A DNA stretch of 64,000 nt from UBA8529 sp964390565. GTDB taxonomy: Bacteria; Bacteroidota; Bacteroidia; Bacteroidales; Tenuifilaceae. The notes below the pieces were generated by a model. The model searched no databases, was not told where the DNA came from, and worked only from the letters and a program-made list of their open reading frames with translations. Shown one piece after another: positions 24,665-33,092 of the stretch. Both the position numbers and the translations under genes were made by a program. The stretch spans positions 25,906 to 89,905 of the forward strand of contig CAYMII010000010.1 in assembly GCA_964390565.1 (NCBI GenBank). The letters are read 5' to 3'. Every line of letters begins with the position of its first letter. Within the stretch, counting starts at the first letter, position 1.

Positions 24665-25108
24665 ATGGAAAAAGTTAAGGTTGGCATTATTATTTGCGAC
24701 AGGTACAAGACCTGCGCTGGTGGGAAATGTTTCAGGTCACTTCAAAACAAAGAAGGGGCTTTCGCAATCTATAAGGATCAAGATGTTGAAATTGCTGGCT
24801 TTACAACTTGTGGTGGCTGTCCCGGCGGAAATATCGAGTACGCCCCCGAAGAGATGAAAAAGAATGGGGTTACGCATATTCACCTTGCAACGGGTATGGT
24901 AGTTGGATATCCACCTTGCCCAAACATTGAATACTTTACCAAGTTTATTCCCGAAAAATATGGGATGAAGGTTATAATTGGAACACACCCTATTCCTCAG
25001 AAATACTACAAAACCCACATGAATTTAAAAACTTGGAACAGCGAATCATTCCAATATATAATTCAGTCAACGATAACTGATGAAGAAACACGCTTGAGAT
25101 ACGATTAG
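24665..25108 (+). CDS. CGGC domain protein
   Basis: 147 residues (an ATG three bases earlier is also in frame). The family motif CGGCPGG is in FTTCGGCPGGNIEYAPEEM, with two further cysteines near the N-terminus (KTCAGGKC) and Cys-Pro in YPPCPNIEYF. CGGC proteins are putative metal-binding proteins found with NifX-like and DUF134 genes. This is the last gene of the cluster, ended by a bidirectional terminator. Confidence 0.83.
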   Translation: MEKVKVGIIICDRYKTCAGGKCFRSLQNKEGAFAIYKDQDVEIAGFTTCGGCPGGNIEYAPEEMKKNGVTHIHLATGMVVGYPPCPNIEYFTKFIPEKYGMKVIIGTHPIPQKYYKTHMNLKTWNSESFQYIIQSTITDEETRLRYD

Positions 25109-25123
25109 TATCGCGAAATAAAA

Positions 25124-25153
25124 AAAACCGCCTGATTTATAGGCGGTTTTCTT
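25124..25153. terminator. Bidirectional terminator between CGGC and peroxiredoxin genes
   Basis: A 10-bp perfect stem AAAACCGCCT / AGGCGGTTTT with loop GATTTAT has A and T tracts on both sides and serves the two convergent genes. Confidence 0.9.
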
Positions 25154-25165
25154 ATAATAATAGAT

Positions 25166-25879
25166 TTAGTTTTTCTTTAGAATCTTTTTCAAAACTGTCT
25201 CCTTGTCCAATTTCTTTGTACAGAAGAACCAGTCGTAACACTTCACGTTTTCATCCTTGCTCTCCATACGTTCCTTGGCAAGGCCGCATGAACCAGCTGG
25301 TGGAACAATAACCTCATCGCCTGGACGCCAATCGGCAGGAGTTGCAACTTTAAACTCATCGGCTGTTTGTAACGCTACAACAACTCGGTAAAGCTCGTCG
25401 AAGTTACGCCCTAAGCTTAGCGGGTAATAAATGATAGTGCGAATTATTCCTTCGGGGTCAATAACAAATACTGCACGAACCGCTTTGGTGTTGCTTTCGC
25501 CGGGCATCATCATGCCATACTTTTGAGCAACTTCCATGGTAATATCCTCAATTAGCGGGAATTTCACCTCAACATTCTTCATGCCCTTGTACTCAATTTT
25601 CTCCTTGATGGTACGCAACCATGCAATATGGCTGTAAAGTCCATCAACTGAAAGTCCAACTAATTTACAGTTAGCATCGGCAAATTGTTGCTCCATGCTA
25701 GCAAAGGTCATAAACTCCGATGTGCAAACTGGAGTGAAATCGGCCGGATGGCTGAATAGGATTACCCAGCTTCCCTTATAATCATTAGGGAAATGAATAT
25801 TTCCTTGTGTTGTTACCGCCTTAAATTCAGGCGCTTTTTCACCAATGCGTGGCATTGATACTACTTTGTTCTCTTCCAT
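25166..25879 (-). CDS. Peroxiredoxin (Prx6/AhpC-TSA type)
   Basis: 237 residues. The peroxidatic cysteine lies in the canonical FSHPADFTPVCTSEF. The C-terminal part (ADWRPGDEVIVPPAGSCG) is the Prx6 extension, and a second cysteine cluster (CYDWFFC) may act as resolving Cys. It reduces hydroperoxides using thiol donors. It is the last gene of a three-gene operon after the PerR-like and DPSL genes. Confidence 0.92.
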   Translation of the reverse strand: MEENKVVSMPRIGEKAPEFKAVTTQGNIHFPNDYKGSWVILFSHPADFTPVCTSEFMTFASMEQQFADANCKLVGLSVDGLYSHIAWLRTIKEKIEYKGMKNVEVKFPLIEDITMEVAQKYGMMMPGESNTKAVRAVFVIDPEGIIRTIIYYPLSLGRNFDELYRVVVALQTADEFKVATPADWRPGDEVIVPPAGSCGLAKERMESKDENVKCYDWFFCTKKLDKETVLKKILKKN

Positions 25880-25902
25880 TTTTATTTAGTTTTTGTTATT
25901 AA

Positions 25903-26415
25903 TTACATTCTCATTTTTTTAAACTCTTCTTTCATTCGGTTAATGTCGTTTAACCAATCCTCAATATCATTTTCGTGCTCTAATTCTTCATTCAGAATTG
26001 TAACCGCCATTTGATGAGTTGAGTGATCTTTACCATTTGTAAAATCAGCAATCTCTTGGTAACGTTGAATTGCGCACCTTTCCCCTTTAAGGTTTTGCTC
26101 AAGAATAACCTCAATGTAGGGGTCTGACGGCTCGTCGTATGAGCAACGAGCAAGCTTTGTCCATTCAGCAGGATTAATTACAGGTGTTCCACCAAGTTGA
26201 ATAATGCGGTTTACAACCAGTACAGCATGATTTAGCTCTTGCGTAGCATGTAGTAAGAGTTCGGGTTCAACCTCACTTCTCATTGGGCCTTCCATTAATC
26301 GGGCGCCAATCCAGTACTGGTAATATGCTAGCCACTCCTCCGAGAGGGCTGCGTTTAGCATATCGATGAGTTTCTTAACATCAATAGATGCAACTTTTAT
26401 AGCTTCTTTTCCCAT
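25903..26415 (-). CDS. Ferritin-like DPSL (thioferritin-type) protein
   Basis: 170 residues of a four-helix ferritin. Carboxylate ligands are in ALSEEWLAYYQYW and ATQELNHAVLV, and in ILNEELEHENDIEDWL. Two cysteines (C91 in ARCSYDEPSDPY and C114 in KGERCAIQRY) lie about 23 residues apart near the di-iron site, like the conserved pair of Dps-like thioferritins such as those of Sulfolobus and Bacteroides. It would use peroxide to oxidise and store iron, protecting Fe-S enzymes. Its place between perR and a peroxiredoxin gene supports this. Confidence 0.82.
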   Translation of the reverse strand: MGKEAIKVASIDVKKLIDMLNAALSEEWLAYYQYWIGARLMEGPMRSEVEPELLLHATQELNHAVLVVNRIIQLGGTPVINPAEWTKLARCSYDEPSDPYIEVILEQNLKGERCAIQRYQEIADFTNGKDHSTHQMAVTILNEELEHENDIEDWLNDINRMKEEFKKMRM

Positions 26416-26421
26416 GTTCTA

Positions 26422-26853
26422 TTATTTTTTATTTGGTTTATGATCTTTATAGCTACCAACTATCTGAAGATTTATGTCTTTAATGTTAAAATCAGGAATC
26501 TTTTTTTTGTTGAAATACTCCTGAAGCAGTTTGTCCAGCTCTTCGTCGTAATAGTTCTCAATATAATCGCACTCTTCGCAGTATAAATGATGATGCCGAT
26601 GCATCTCAATATCGTACCGCATAAAATCCCTATCGGTTTTAACTTTTTTAATAATATGTTTTTCACAGAATGTTTCCAGTATGTTATAAACAGTCCCCAA
26701 TGCAAGGTTTGGGTGGTTCTTTCGCACGTACTCTTTAACCGCATCCGCCGTTGGGTGATCTTTTAGCGACATTAAAGCCTCCAAAACAGCCACTCTTTGG
26801 GGCGTAACCTTCAACCTATTTTTGGTTAGGATTTCAACTAGTTCAGAATTCAT
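26422..26853 (-). CDS. perR: PerR-like Fur family regulator
   Basis: 143 residues. The winged helix (RLKVTPQRVAVLEALMSL, then NLALGTVYNILETF) and the histidine-rich metal site (EMHRHHHLYCEECD) are those of Fur/PerR. Only one CxxC of the structural zinc site is present; the second, normally near the C-terminus, is missing. A 7-1-7 inverted repeat lies seven bases before the start, a possible autoregulatory box. It heads the operon with the ferritin and peroxiredoxin genes, so peroxide sensing is the natural inference. Confidence 0.83.
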   Translation of the reverse strand: MNSELVEILTKNRLKVTPQRVAVLEALMSLKDHPTADAVKEYVRKNHPNLALGTVYNILETFCEKHIIKKVKTDRDFMRYDIEMHRHHHLYCEECDYIENYYDEELDKLLQEYFNKKKIPDFNIKDINLQIVGSYKDHKPNKK

Positions 26854-26859
26854 ACTAAA

Positions 26860-26874
26860 TAGGAATTATTCTTA
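26860..26874. promoter_or_regulatory. Candidate PerR box
   Basis: TAGGAATTATTCTTA is a 7-1-7 inverted repeat (TAGGAAT / ATTCTTA, one mismatch) of the kind bound by Fur/PerR proteins, immediately before the perR start. Confidence 0.45.
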
Positions 26875-27145
26875 TATGAGAGAAACACTAATTTACGATA
26901 TATGTTCAGCGAAGTCAATAAAAAAACAACATAATCATTAAGTAATTGATATATAGATTTATAATACGATAAAGAAATTAATTGTAGGATGAAAAAAGAG
27001 GTAATGGCAATAACCAAAAAATAAAAAAGCCAAAACTATTCACAGGAGTTAATACTCCCAATGAATAATTTCAGCTTAGTTGTTATCTTAAGGTCAGTTC
27101 GATGAAGGGAACATTACGTTTGAGGATAATAAAACGTATTTCATA

Positions 27146-27179
27146 TTTTATGATTTTGCATTAATGCAAAATCATAAAA
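27146..27179. repeat. 34-bp perfect palindrome
   Basis: The 497-base spacer 26854-27350 has no gene. Its notable feature is a perfect 34-bp palindrome with arms TTTTATGATTTTGCATT / AATGCAAAATCATAAAA. It is followed at 27180-27203 by CTCTGTGTTCTCTGTGCTTC and at 27275 by CTCTGTGTTAAAC, degraded copies of the CACnnAG dispersed repeat. Confidence 0.7.
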
Positions 27180-27350
27180 CCTCTGTGTTCTCTGTGCTTC
27201 TCAATTACTATAAACATTAATATGACTAAGTTGTATCCCATTAAAACATTTATTTCGCAAAAAGAAAACACAAAAACTCTGTGTTAAACTTATATCGAAC
27301 TCACGTTATTTTATGTAAACAACCAGTAAAACTGCTCGCAGGTTAAGCTT

Positions 27351-27827
27351 CTAATAGTCCAAAGTGATAATACGTCCTTTTGTAAAATTGAAGAACTTAT
27401 CCTTTTGTGCAACCTGAACACCTTCCATTAAATCTTCGGGTTTAAAGCCTGCGATTTTCAAACAGGTAGGGCAAGCATAAACGCCCACTTTCTTCTCGGC
27501 AAGAAGCTTGATATAGGTTTGCAGCGACTCAAAATCAGCATATTTTAAGTCTTTTGCTCCCTTTACTAGCATCTCAACGGCATGAATATCCATGTAAACG
27601 ATTACATCCTTATCCATTGCCATCATATTTGCCATTTTTAAAGGCATTAAAACCCGATGAGGGTCGTTGTAATTTTCGGTAATGTGAATAAAAACGCCAT
27701 CTCTTACAGAGTCGGTAGCAGCGGCAACATGCTTCTCGTGCATTGGTTCGTTGCTGCTTTTGGGGTTTTGATTACATGATATAATCGTTAACCCAACGAT
27801 AAGGAAAAGTCCGATATTTTTCATCAT
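27351..27827 (-). CDS. DsrE-family lipoprotein
   Basis: 158 residues. A signal peptide with a lipobox (LTIISC) is followed by a linker and a DsrE/DsrF-type fold (GVFIHITENYNDPHRVLMPL; MDKDVIVYMDIHAV). CPTC in VGVYACPTCLKIAGFKPED carries two cysteines where DsrE homologues have a reactive one. It is expected to be lipid-anchored on the periplasmic side or surface. A link with the TusA/DsrE2/Hdr block is suggestive only: the genes are 5 kb apart and the transport step is unknown. Confidence 0.78.
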   Translation of the reverse strand: MMKNIGLFLIVGLTIISCNQNPKSSNEPMHEKHVAAATDSVRDGVFIHITENYNDPHRVLMPLKMANMMAMDKDVIVYMDIHAVEMLVKGAKDLKYADFESLQTYIKLLAEKKVGVYACPTCLKIAGFKPEDLMEGVQVAQKDKFFNFTKGRIITLDY

Positions 27828-28080
27828 TCAGAATATTAGGTAAATATTGAGCTAGATTTTATACTAATGTAAAGCTTTTTGCTTAAAACTGTATAACACA
27901 GCATATCAAAATTATAGTAATCGGTTAGTTTATATGTAGTTTATGTTTTCATGTTAGGCTAATTATCACAATTTAGTTGACAGTTGACGGAAACATGAAT
28001 GCTTAAACCTCAACTTTGAACGTGTCAATAAAAAAGCGGTTATAAACCCCAACAATTAATACATTTGCAAAAAGAATAAT

Positions 28081-28533
28081 TTGGAATCGCTAATCGAATA
28101 CGGGTATGTTGGGCTTTTCTTGGCCAGTTTTATTGCTGCAACGGTTATCCCCTTGAGTTCCGAGGTGGTTTTTATTGGGCTTTTAGCTGCAGGCGCAAAT
28201 CCATTTATTGCTACTGCAATTGCAACAGTCGGAAATACTCTTGGAGGTCTAACTGGTTACATCATTGGTAGGCTTGGTAAATGGGATTGGCTCGAAAAGT
28301 ACTTTAAGGTTAAGGAGGAGCACCTGCTTCGGATGGAGGAAAAAGTAAATAAGTATGGCGCTGCAATGGCCTTTTTTGCTTGGCTACCCGGAATTGGTGA
28401 TTTGATACCCATTGCATTAGGCTTTTTTCGTGCAAAGGGATGGAAGGTTATCGCTTTCATGATGCTTGGCAAAGGTTTTCGTTACACTTTATGGGCCATT
28501 ATTACCACTTACGGAATTAAACTGCTATTCTAA
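28081..28533 (+). CDS. YqaA/DedA-like membrane protein (VTT domain)
   Basis: 150 residues with hydrophobic segments near 5-40, 85-110 and 120-150, and the family motif GNTLGGLTGYIIGRLG. The residues FFAWLPGIGDLIPIALGF match the second conserved part. It starts at TTG; no ATG occurs before residue 80, so this start is the only reasonable one. Members of this superfamily are thought to act in lipid transport or membrane homeostasis; the substrate is unknown. A 253-base spacer lies before it. Confidence 0.83.
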   Translation: MESLIEYGYVGLFLASFIAATVIPLSSEVVFIGLLAAGANPFIATAIATVGNTLGGLTGYIIGRLGKWDWLEKYFKVKEEHLLRMEEKVNKYGAAMAFFAWLPGIGDLIPIALGFFRAKGWKVIAFMMLGKGFRYTLWAIITTYGIKLLF

Positions 28534-28613
28534 AGGCTTTCTTGTTAATTAAGTTTACAGAAACTAGAAGTTTTAAGGCACAGTATTGAAACTGAAGAGG
28601 GAGTCTAATTATT

Positions 28614-28715
28614 TTAACCACAAAGGGCACGAAGGATACACAAAGAATTAAAGCAAAAGCATTGTAAATAAATACGTTGTGAACTTTGTGACGTACTTAG
28701 TGAACTTCGTGTTTA
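28614..28715. repeat. Dispersed CACnnAG-unit hairpin between yqaA and creD
   Basis: The left arm has ACCACAAAGGGCACGAAGG and ACACAAAG; the right arm has CTTTGTG, CTTAGTG and CTTCGTG. They form an imperfect inverted repeat of about 100 bases of the same family as at 11906, 16458, 27178 and 62219. It lies between convergent genes. Confidence 0.65.
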
Positions 28716-28745
28716 CGATTTTTCACACATTTTCAAATTGAAACA

Positions 28746-28786
28746 ATAAAAAAGATGTACTTAGACATTTCGCTAAATACATCTTT
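28746..28786 (-). terminator. Intrinsic terminator after creD
   Basis: On the minus strand a 14-bp stem (AAAGATGTATTTAG / CTAAGTACATCTTT, one mismatch) is followed by a T-rich tract. It lies 20 bases after the creD stop. Confidence 0.7.
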
Positions 28787-28805
28787 CGCTTTAAAAATCA
28801 GGTTT

Positions 28806-30158
28806 TTATTCCTTCGAAGAATTCACTTCATCATCACCTTTTCCGCCATTAATGGAGTACCAGTTAATCTTACGCGATAGGTACATCACCGATGAAAGGA
28901 TTAGGAATAGCCCAACGCTTCCCATCAATAGCGCATAATCCTGTAGCTGTAGCAATACGAAAAGGAATCCGTAAATTAAAATCAGAATCGACGATAGGAT
29001 TGTGGTTAATCGCCTATTCTTAAAGATACTGTATGCGTAGCTGGTTATCATGGTTACAATGCCAATGGTGGCAATAAGGTAAGCCATGTTAAAGCTCATC
29101 TGCTCCGAAAGCGATAGGAGTAAAAGGTAGAAAAGTAGCAGCCCAAAGCCAACCAAAACGTACTGAATTGGGTGAACTCTCATCTTGCGAAGCACTTCAA
29201 CAAAGAAGAAAACCATGAAGGTAAGCGCAATAAATAGGATTGCATACTTCATCGAGCGCTCGGTAATTTGATAGGTCTCGATGGGTAGAAGCAGGCTTAC
29301 ACCAAAGGCTGAACTCTCCATATTCACTTTATCATCAACCCATTTTTGTGGGTAGTTACGGTTCAGCTCAAGCACCTTCCATTTGGCATCAAAACCTTTA
29401 TCGGAAATGTGGCGTTCGTAGGGTAGGAAAGAGCCATCAAAACTTGGGTTTGGCCATGTCGAGGCAATTGTAACATTGGTCTCTTTACCAACAGGGATAA
29501 AGCTAATCCCCCTTGAGCCATTCAATGCAATATCAAACGAGAATTTGTAATCCGCTTCGCTTGGGATTTCGGTTAAGATATTATTTACAGTAACCCCCGA
29601 TTCAACTATCTCGTTACTCTTAACTCCGGGCTCACAAACCATCGATTTATCGTTCCAGCTAAAGTTGATATTCTCTCTTATGCCTCGTAAATCGGGAATT
29701 CCAATGGTAATGTATGCCTCTTTCCAGTTGATAACAATCTTCTTATTCCCCAAATCAATAGCTGGCGCTTTAAAATTACCATCAACCTTTAGGGTTGATG
29801 AGTAAACGGCAACCTTAAAAAGCCCGCGATTACGCACTTCGGGGTTAATTTTCCCATCAACTTTAAGCGTTTCGGGAAGGAAATAGGCTGTGTGCGCGGA
29901 TGTAATCTCTTCGCCTTGTTTTAGTCCGGGCTCAGTGAGAGTGTAAGGAACAGCCAAAACTGGTCCAGTTAGCTTTTGCTCAAAGCCCCACTTTGAGCTG
30001 ATTTCGTTTGCAGCCTCCATTTGTCGTGCTTTACGCTCCATTACTAGCGAGTTGATCATCGACATGGGGATAATTAGCATTATAATTAAAAAGCCAATTG
30101 CTCCAACCTTAAGAACTACTGCGTTCCTTTCGAAAAATGATAAATTTTTTTCTGTCAT
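28806..30158 (-). CDS. creD: CreD family inner-membrane protein
   Basis: 450 residues. One N-terminal membrane helix is followed by a large periplasmic domain (VPYTLTEPG; YFLPETLKVDGKINPEVRNRG; FKVAVYSSTLKVDG) and four to six C-terminal helices (FIALTFMVFFFVEVL, YVLVGFGLLLFYLLLLSLSE). This is the CreD/envelope-integrity architecture. Biochemical function is unclear in the family, which is linked with beta-lactam tolerance in proteobacteria. In Bacteroidota it usually follows a small winged-helix regulator and a membrane protein, as here. Confidence 0.88.
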   Translation of the reverse strand: MTEKNLSFFERNAVVLKVGAIGFLIIMLIIPMSMINSLVMERKARQMEAANEISSKWGFEQKLTGPVLAVPYTLTEPGLKQGEEITSAHTAYFLPETLKVDGKINPEVRNRGLFKVAVYSSTLKVDGNFKAPAIDLGNKKIVINWKEAYITIGIPDLRGIRENINFSWNDKSMVCEPGVKSNEIVESGVTVNNILTEIPSEADYKFSFDIALNGSRGISFIPVGKETNVTIASTWPNPSFDGSFLPYERHISDKGFDAKWKVLELNRNYPQKWVDDKVNMESSAFGVSLLLPIETYQITERSMKYAILFIALTFMVFFFVEVLRKMRVHPIQYVLVGFGLLLFYLLLLSLSEQMSFNMAYLIATIGIVTMITSYAYSIFKNRRLTTILSSILILIYGFLFVLLQLQDYALLMGSVGLFLILSSVMYLSRKINWYSINGGKGDDEVNSSKE

Positions 30159-30220
30159 GGTATTATATTTTAAATGTTGTTAAAAGTACTTTGATTTACA
30201 AAGTATATAATTAAAAAAAA

Positions 30221-30520
30221 TTATTTCCCAGTATTAATCAACTTCTCAAGTCCAACGAGATGATCCTCAAAAGCCTTTCGGCCTTCGATAGTTGCACGGT
30301 AGCTTGTATTCGGTTTCTTATCGAGGAATTGCTTCTTAACCTCGACATATTTCTCGGCCTCAAGTGCTTTCATATGACTAGCCAAGTTGCCATCGGTAAC
30401 GCTAAGGGTCTCTTTCATGGTATTGAAATCAACCCAATCGTTAACCATCAGCACCGACATGATGCCAAGCCGTATACGGCTTTCGAAATGCTTATTCAGA
30501 TTTACTAGTAGCTCTTTCAT
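30221..30520 (-). CDS. Small winged-helix transcriptional regulator
   Basis: 99 residues from the ATG at 30520 (MKELLVNLNKHFESRIRL). Upstream codons of the same frame encode unrelated sequence from the overlapping gene. RLGIMSVLMVNDWVDFNTMK, then SVTDGNLASHMKALEAEKY and NTSYRATIEGRKAFEDHL make a compact MarR/PadR-like winged helix (HTH_27). It overlaps the upstream membrane gene by 29 bases and lies 62 bases before creD, so it probably controls this small operon. Confidence 0.82.
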   Translation of the reverse strand: MKELLVNLNKHFESRIRLGIMSVLMVNDWVDFNTMKETLSVTDGNLASHMKALEAEKYVEVKKQFLDKKPNTSYRATIEGRKAFEDHLVGLEKLINTGK

Positions 30521-31160
30521 ACTTAAAGTACATGGCTGAACCGTAAACGATGTGTAAAATCCCAAACCCCAAAGCCCAGAAGAGTATGCCGTAGCCTACA
30601 AGAACCATGGCTAATAACCCCAGCACAATCTCGCAGTAACCCAGATACTTGATATCGTTTAAAGTAAATTTACTAGCATTAACAAGGGCAAGTCCATAGA
30701 ATATCAATGTTGATGGGGCAATTAGGTATACAAGGTGATGGAATAGTAAGGCAATGCAGAATAATCCACCTGTTACTAATGGGATAAATAGGTTGATAAG
30801 CATTCGCTTTGCTGTGGCATCAAAGTAGGGAAGGCCCTTTTTACGTGCATTTCGAGTGGTGAAGAATACTCCAGAACCTAATGCTAGCATCAGAACGATA
30901 ATTGCATCAGTAAAAAGAAAGATTATAAAATTATGCAGCTCGCTACCGCTGATTAAATCATCGCGTAGGAAAACGCCCTGATTTTGGTATCTGCTAAAAA
31001 AGAACTCGTGCTGATAAATATAAACAGCAAGCGCACCAAGTAATGCAAAAATCCCTGCAAATACTCCAGCTAGTCCGCTTAGGGAGATAAACTTCGACGA
31101 TCGCTCCATTATCGATCTTATCTCCTGTAAATCCTTTAAATGTTCGTTTTGATTGCTCAT
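30492..31160 (-). CDS. Membrane protein of the creD operon
   Basis: 222 residues from the ATG at 31160 (MSNQNEHLKDLQEIRSIMER); an upstream alternative start at 31193 adds only non-conserved residues. Six hydrophobic segments are seen (for example GLAGVFAGIFALLGALAVYI and FLFTDAIIVLMLALGSGVFF). The function is unknown. Its stop lies within the start of the regulator gene and it is the first gene of the creD group, a set-up repeatedly seen in Bacteroidota. Confidence 0.75.
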   Translation of the reverse strand: MSNQNEHLKDLQEIRSIMERSSKFISLSGLAGVFAGIFALLGALAVYIYQHEFFFSRYQNQGVFLRDDLISGSELHNFIIFLFTDAIIVLMLALGSGVFFTTRNARKKGLPYFDATAKRMLINLFIPLVTGGLFCIALLFHHLVYLIAPSTLIFYGLALVNASKFTLNDIKYLGYCEIVLGLLAMVLVGYGILFWALGFGILHIVYGSAMYFKYERATSKSE

Positions 31161-31317
31161 ATAAATATGTATCAAAAGTTCTTTGAGATGCAAAGTAAGT
31201 TTATTTCTAATTCAATTGCAAACTTTTTAACATTGTTTTATTAATGTGGTTTATTAAGAAATGTTAAAGTTATCCTATACTTTATTAAATTGCATCAACA
31301 ATTCATCTATCAAAATT

Positions 31318-31617
31318 ATGGAAGAGCAAAGGAAGAACTATCAGGAGAAAGCGCACCAAACACTTGATGATCTGTTTAAGGGAATCGATTCTTTGGAAGA
31401 AAAATTCCGCAATGCCAGTAAGGATTTTGGAACAAATATGGAGAAGAATATTGCCGACATGAAGGTGGAAGGTGAGAAGCTAAAAGGTAAACTCAAAGAG
31501 ATGTACGAAGCCGACACCAAGGACTCGTGGGAGGAAATTCGAAATGGCTTTGAGAAAGCCGCAGTATCATTGAGAGAGGCATTCTCTAATGCATGGAAGA
31601 ATATGCAGGGCAAATAG
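31318..31617 (+). CDS. Small predicted coiled-coil protein
   Basis: 99 residues from the ATG at 31318 (MEEQRKNYQEKAHQTLDD); an earlier ATG at 31261 adds 19 non-charged residues. The chain is nearly all charged or small residues with heptad-like spacing (LFKGIDSLEEKFRNASKDFG, MKVEGEKLKGKLKEMYEADT), so it is probably helical or coiled-coil. No family was recognised. It starts 67 bases past the divergent membrane gene and is followed by 186 bases of AT-rich spacer. Confidence 0.65.
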   Translation: MEEQRKNYQEKAHQTLDDLFKGIDSLEEKFRNASKDFGTNMEKNIADMKVEGEKLKGKLKEMYEADTKDSWEEIRNGFEKAAVSLREAFSNAWKNMQGK

Positions 31618-31803
31618 TTATAAATCTTTAATTTTTAGAAACTAGGTAATATTTATTAAAATCTCAAATAATAATTTTTAAAAATATTGCCTATAAAAAT
31701 ATCATTTTGTAATTTCGTAGCGGTATTTTGATTACACTTTATTAAAAATTCGCTCAATTATCTGAAATGCTGATATTTTGAGTTTACACTAAATCATACT
31801 GCT

Positions 31804-33015
31804 ATGATCACTGATTTAAACGAAATTTTCTCCGATAGCGCTAAAGGGATGAAGCGCTCGGCTATCCGTGAGATTCTTAAATTAACCCAAAGACCAGAGA
31901 TTATCTCGTTTGCAGGAGGATTACCTTCACCAGAGAGTTTTCCAATTGAACAGCTAAAGGAGATTTCAGTTGAGGTGCTCGAGAACGAAGGAGTTCAGGC
32001 CTTACAGTATGGAACTACCGAAGGGGATAATAAGCTAAGACAAATTCTTGTTGATAGGTATAACAAGCAGGGGATAAACGTTAATTGTAACAACCTCATT
32101 ATTACAACCTCTTCGCAACAAGGACTCGATTTAATCCCAAAAATATTTATCAACCCAGGCGATAAGGTTATTTGCGGCTTACCAAGCTATCTTGGAGGTA
32201 TTTCTGCTTTTTCAACCTATGGTGCAGAGATGGTTGGTATCAGGTTAGATGAACAAGGAATGAGCGCTGATTTGCTCGAGAAGGCACTGATAGATCTTAA
32301 GGCAAAAGGTGAAAAACCAAAGTTTATTTATACTATTCCCGATTTCCAGAATCCTGCTGGTATCACAATGACCGAAGCAAGACGATTGAAAATTATTGAG
32401 ATCGCACATAAGTATGATGTACTTATTGTTGAGGATAGCCCTTATCGCGAGCTTCGTTATAGCGGGAAAGCACAAAGAACGCTTTATGAGCTCGATGGAA
32501 CAGGTCATGTAATCATGCTTGGAACCATGTCAAAAATATTTGTTCCAGGATTTAGATTGGGTTGGGCAGTGGCTCATGAAAGTATTATCGATAAGCTTGT
32601 AACTGCAAAGCAATCAACAGACCTTTGCACATCAGCATATCTACAGAAAATCACAGCAAAGTATTTCGAAAAAGGTTACTTCGAAAAGAATTTACAATTT
32701 ATAATAAGTAGCTATCGCGATAAACGAGACGGAATGATTGCTGCGCTCCATAAATACATGCCAAAAGGCGTTAAGTGGACTGAACCCGAGGGTGGTCTAT
32801 TCCTTTTTGTTACACTCCCTGAATATATGGATGCCGAGGAGCTATTCAAGGTTGCAATAGAGGAGCAGCAAGTTGCATTTGTTTTAGGAAATGTTTTCCA
32901 TTGCGATGGTAGCGGAAAAAATACGCTTAGAATGAACTTCTCATTCATGTCAAAAGAGATGAACGAGGAGGGCGTTAAGCGACTTGCTAACGCAATTAAG
33001 AAGTTGATGAAATAA
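31804..33015 (+). CDS. PLP-dependent class I/II aminotransferase (2-aminoadipate/LysN-like)
   Basis: 403 residues. FAGGLPSPESFP, LQYGTTEGDNKLRQIL and TTSSQQGLDLIPKIF are the usual early motifs. The PLP Asp region is YTIPDFQNPAG and the Schiff-base lysine is in LGTMSKIFVPGFRLGW. The group includes 2-aminoadipate and aromatic/branched-chain aminotransferases related to the C-terminal half of MocR proteins; no HTH is present here. Substrate specificity cannot be assigned from sequence. Confidence 0.85.
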   Translation: MITDLNEIFSDSAKGMKRSAIREILKLTQRPEIISFAGGLPSPESFPIEQLKEISVEVLENEGVQALQYGTTEGDNKLRQILVDRYNKQGINVNCNNLIITTSSQQGLDLIPKIFINPGDKVICGLPSYLGGISAFSTYGAEMVGIRLDEQGMSADLLEKALIDLKAKGEKPKFIYTIPDFQNPAGITMTEARRLKIIEIAHKYDVLIVEDSPYRELRYSGKAQRTLYELDGTGHVIMLGTMSKIFVPGFRLGWAVAHESIIDKLVTAKQSTDLCTSAYLQKITAKYFEKGYFEKNLQFIISSYRDKRDGMIAALHKYMPKGVKWTEPEGGLFLFVTLPEYMDAEELFKVAIEEQQVAFVLGNVFHCDGSGKNTLRMNFSFMSKEMNEEGVKRLANAIKKLMK

Positions 33016-33038
33016 ATAGGTTTTAGGGTTTAATCATT

Positions 33039-33076
33039 GGGACTACTATCCAGTTTTGGGTGTAGTCCCTTTTTTT
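33039..33076 (+). terminator. Intrinsic terminator after the aminotransferase
   Basis: GGGACTAC and GTAGTCCC form an 8-bp stem with a 15-base loop, followed by seven Ts, 24 bases after the stop. Confidence 0.85.
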
Positions 33077-33092
33077 ATACCTTTATTGCGTC

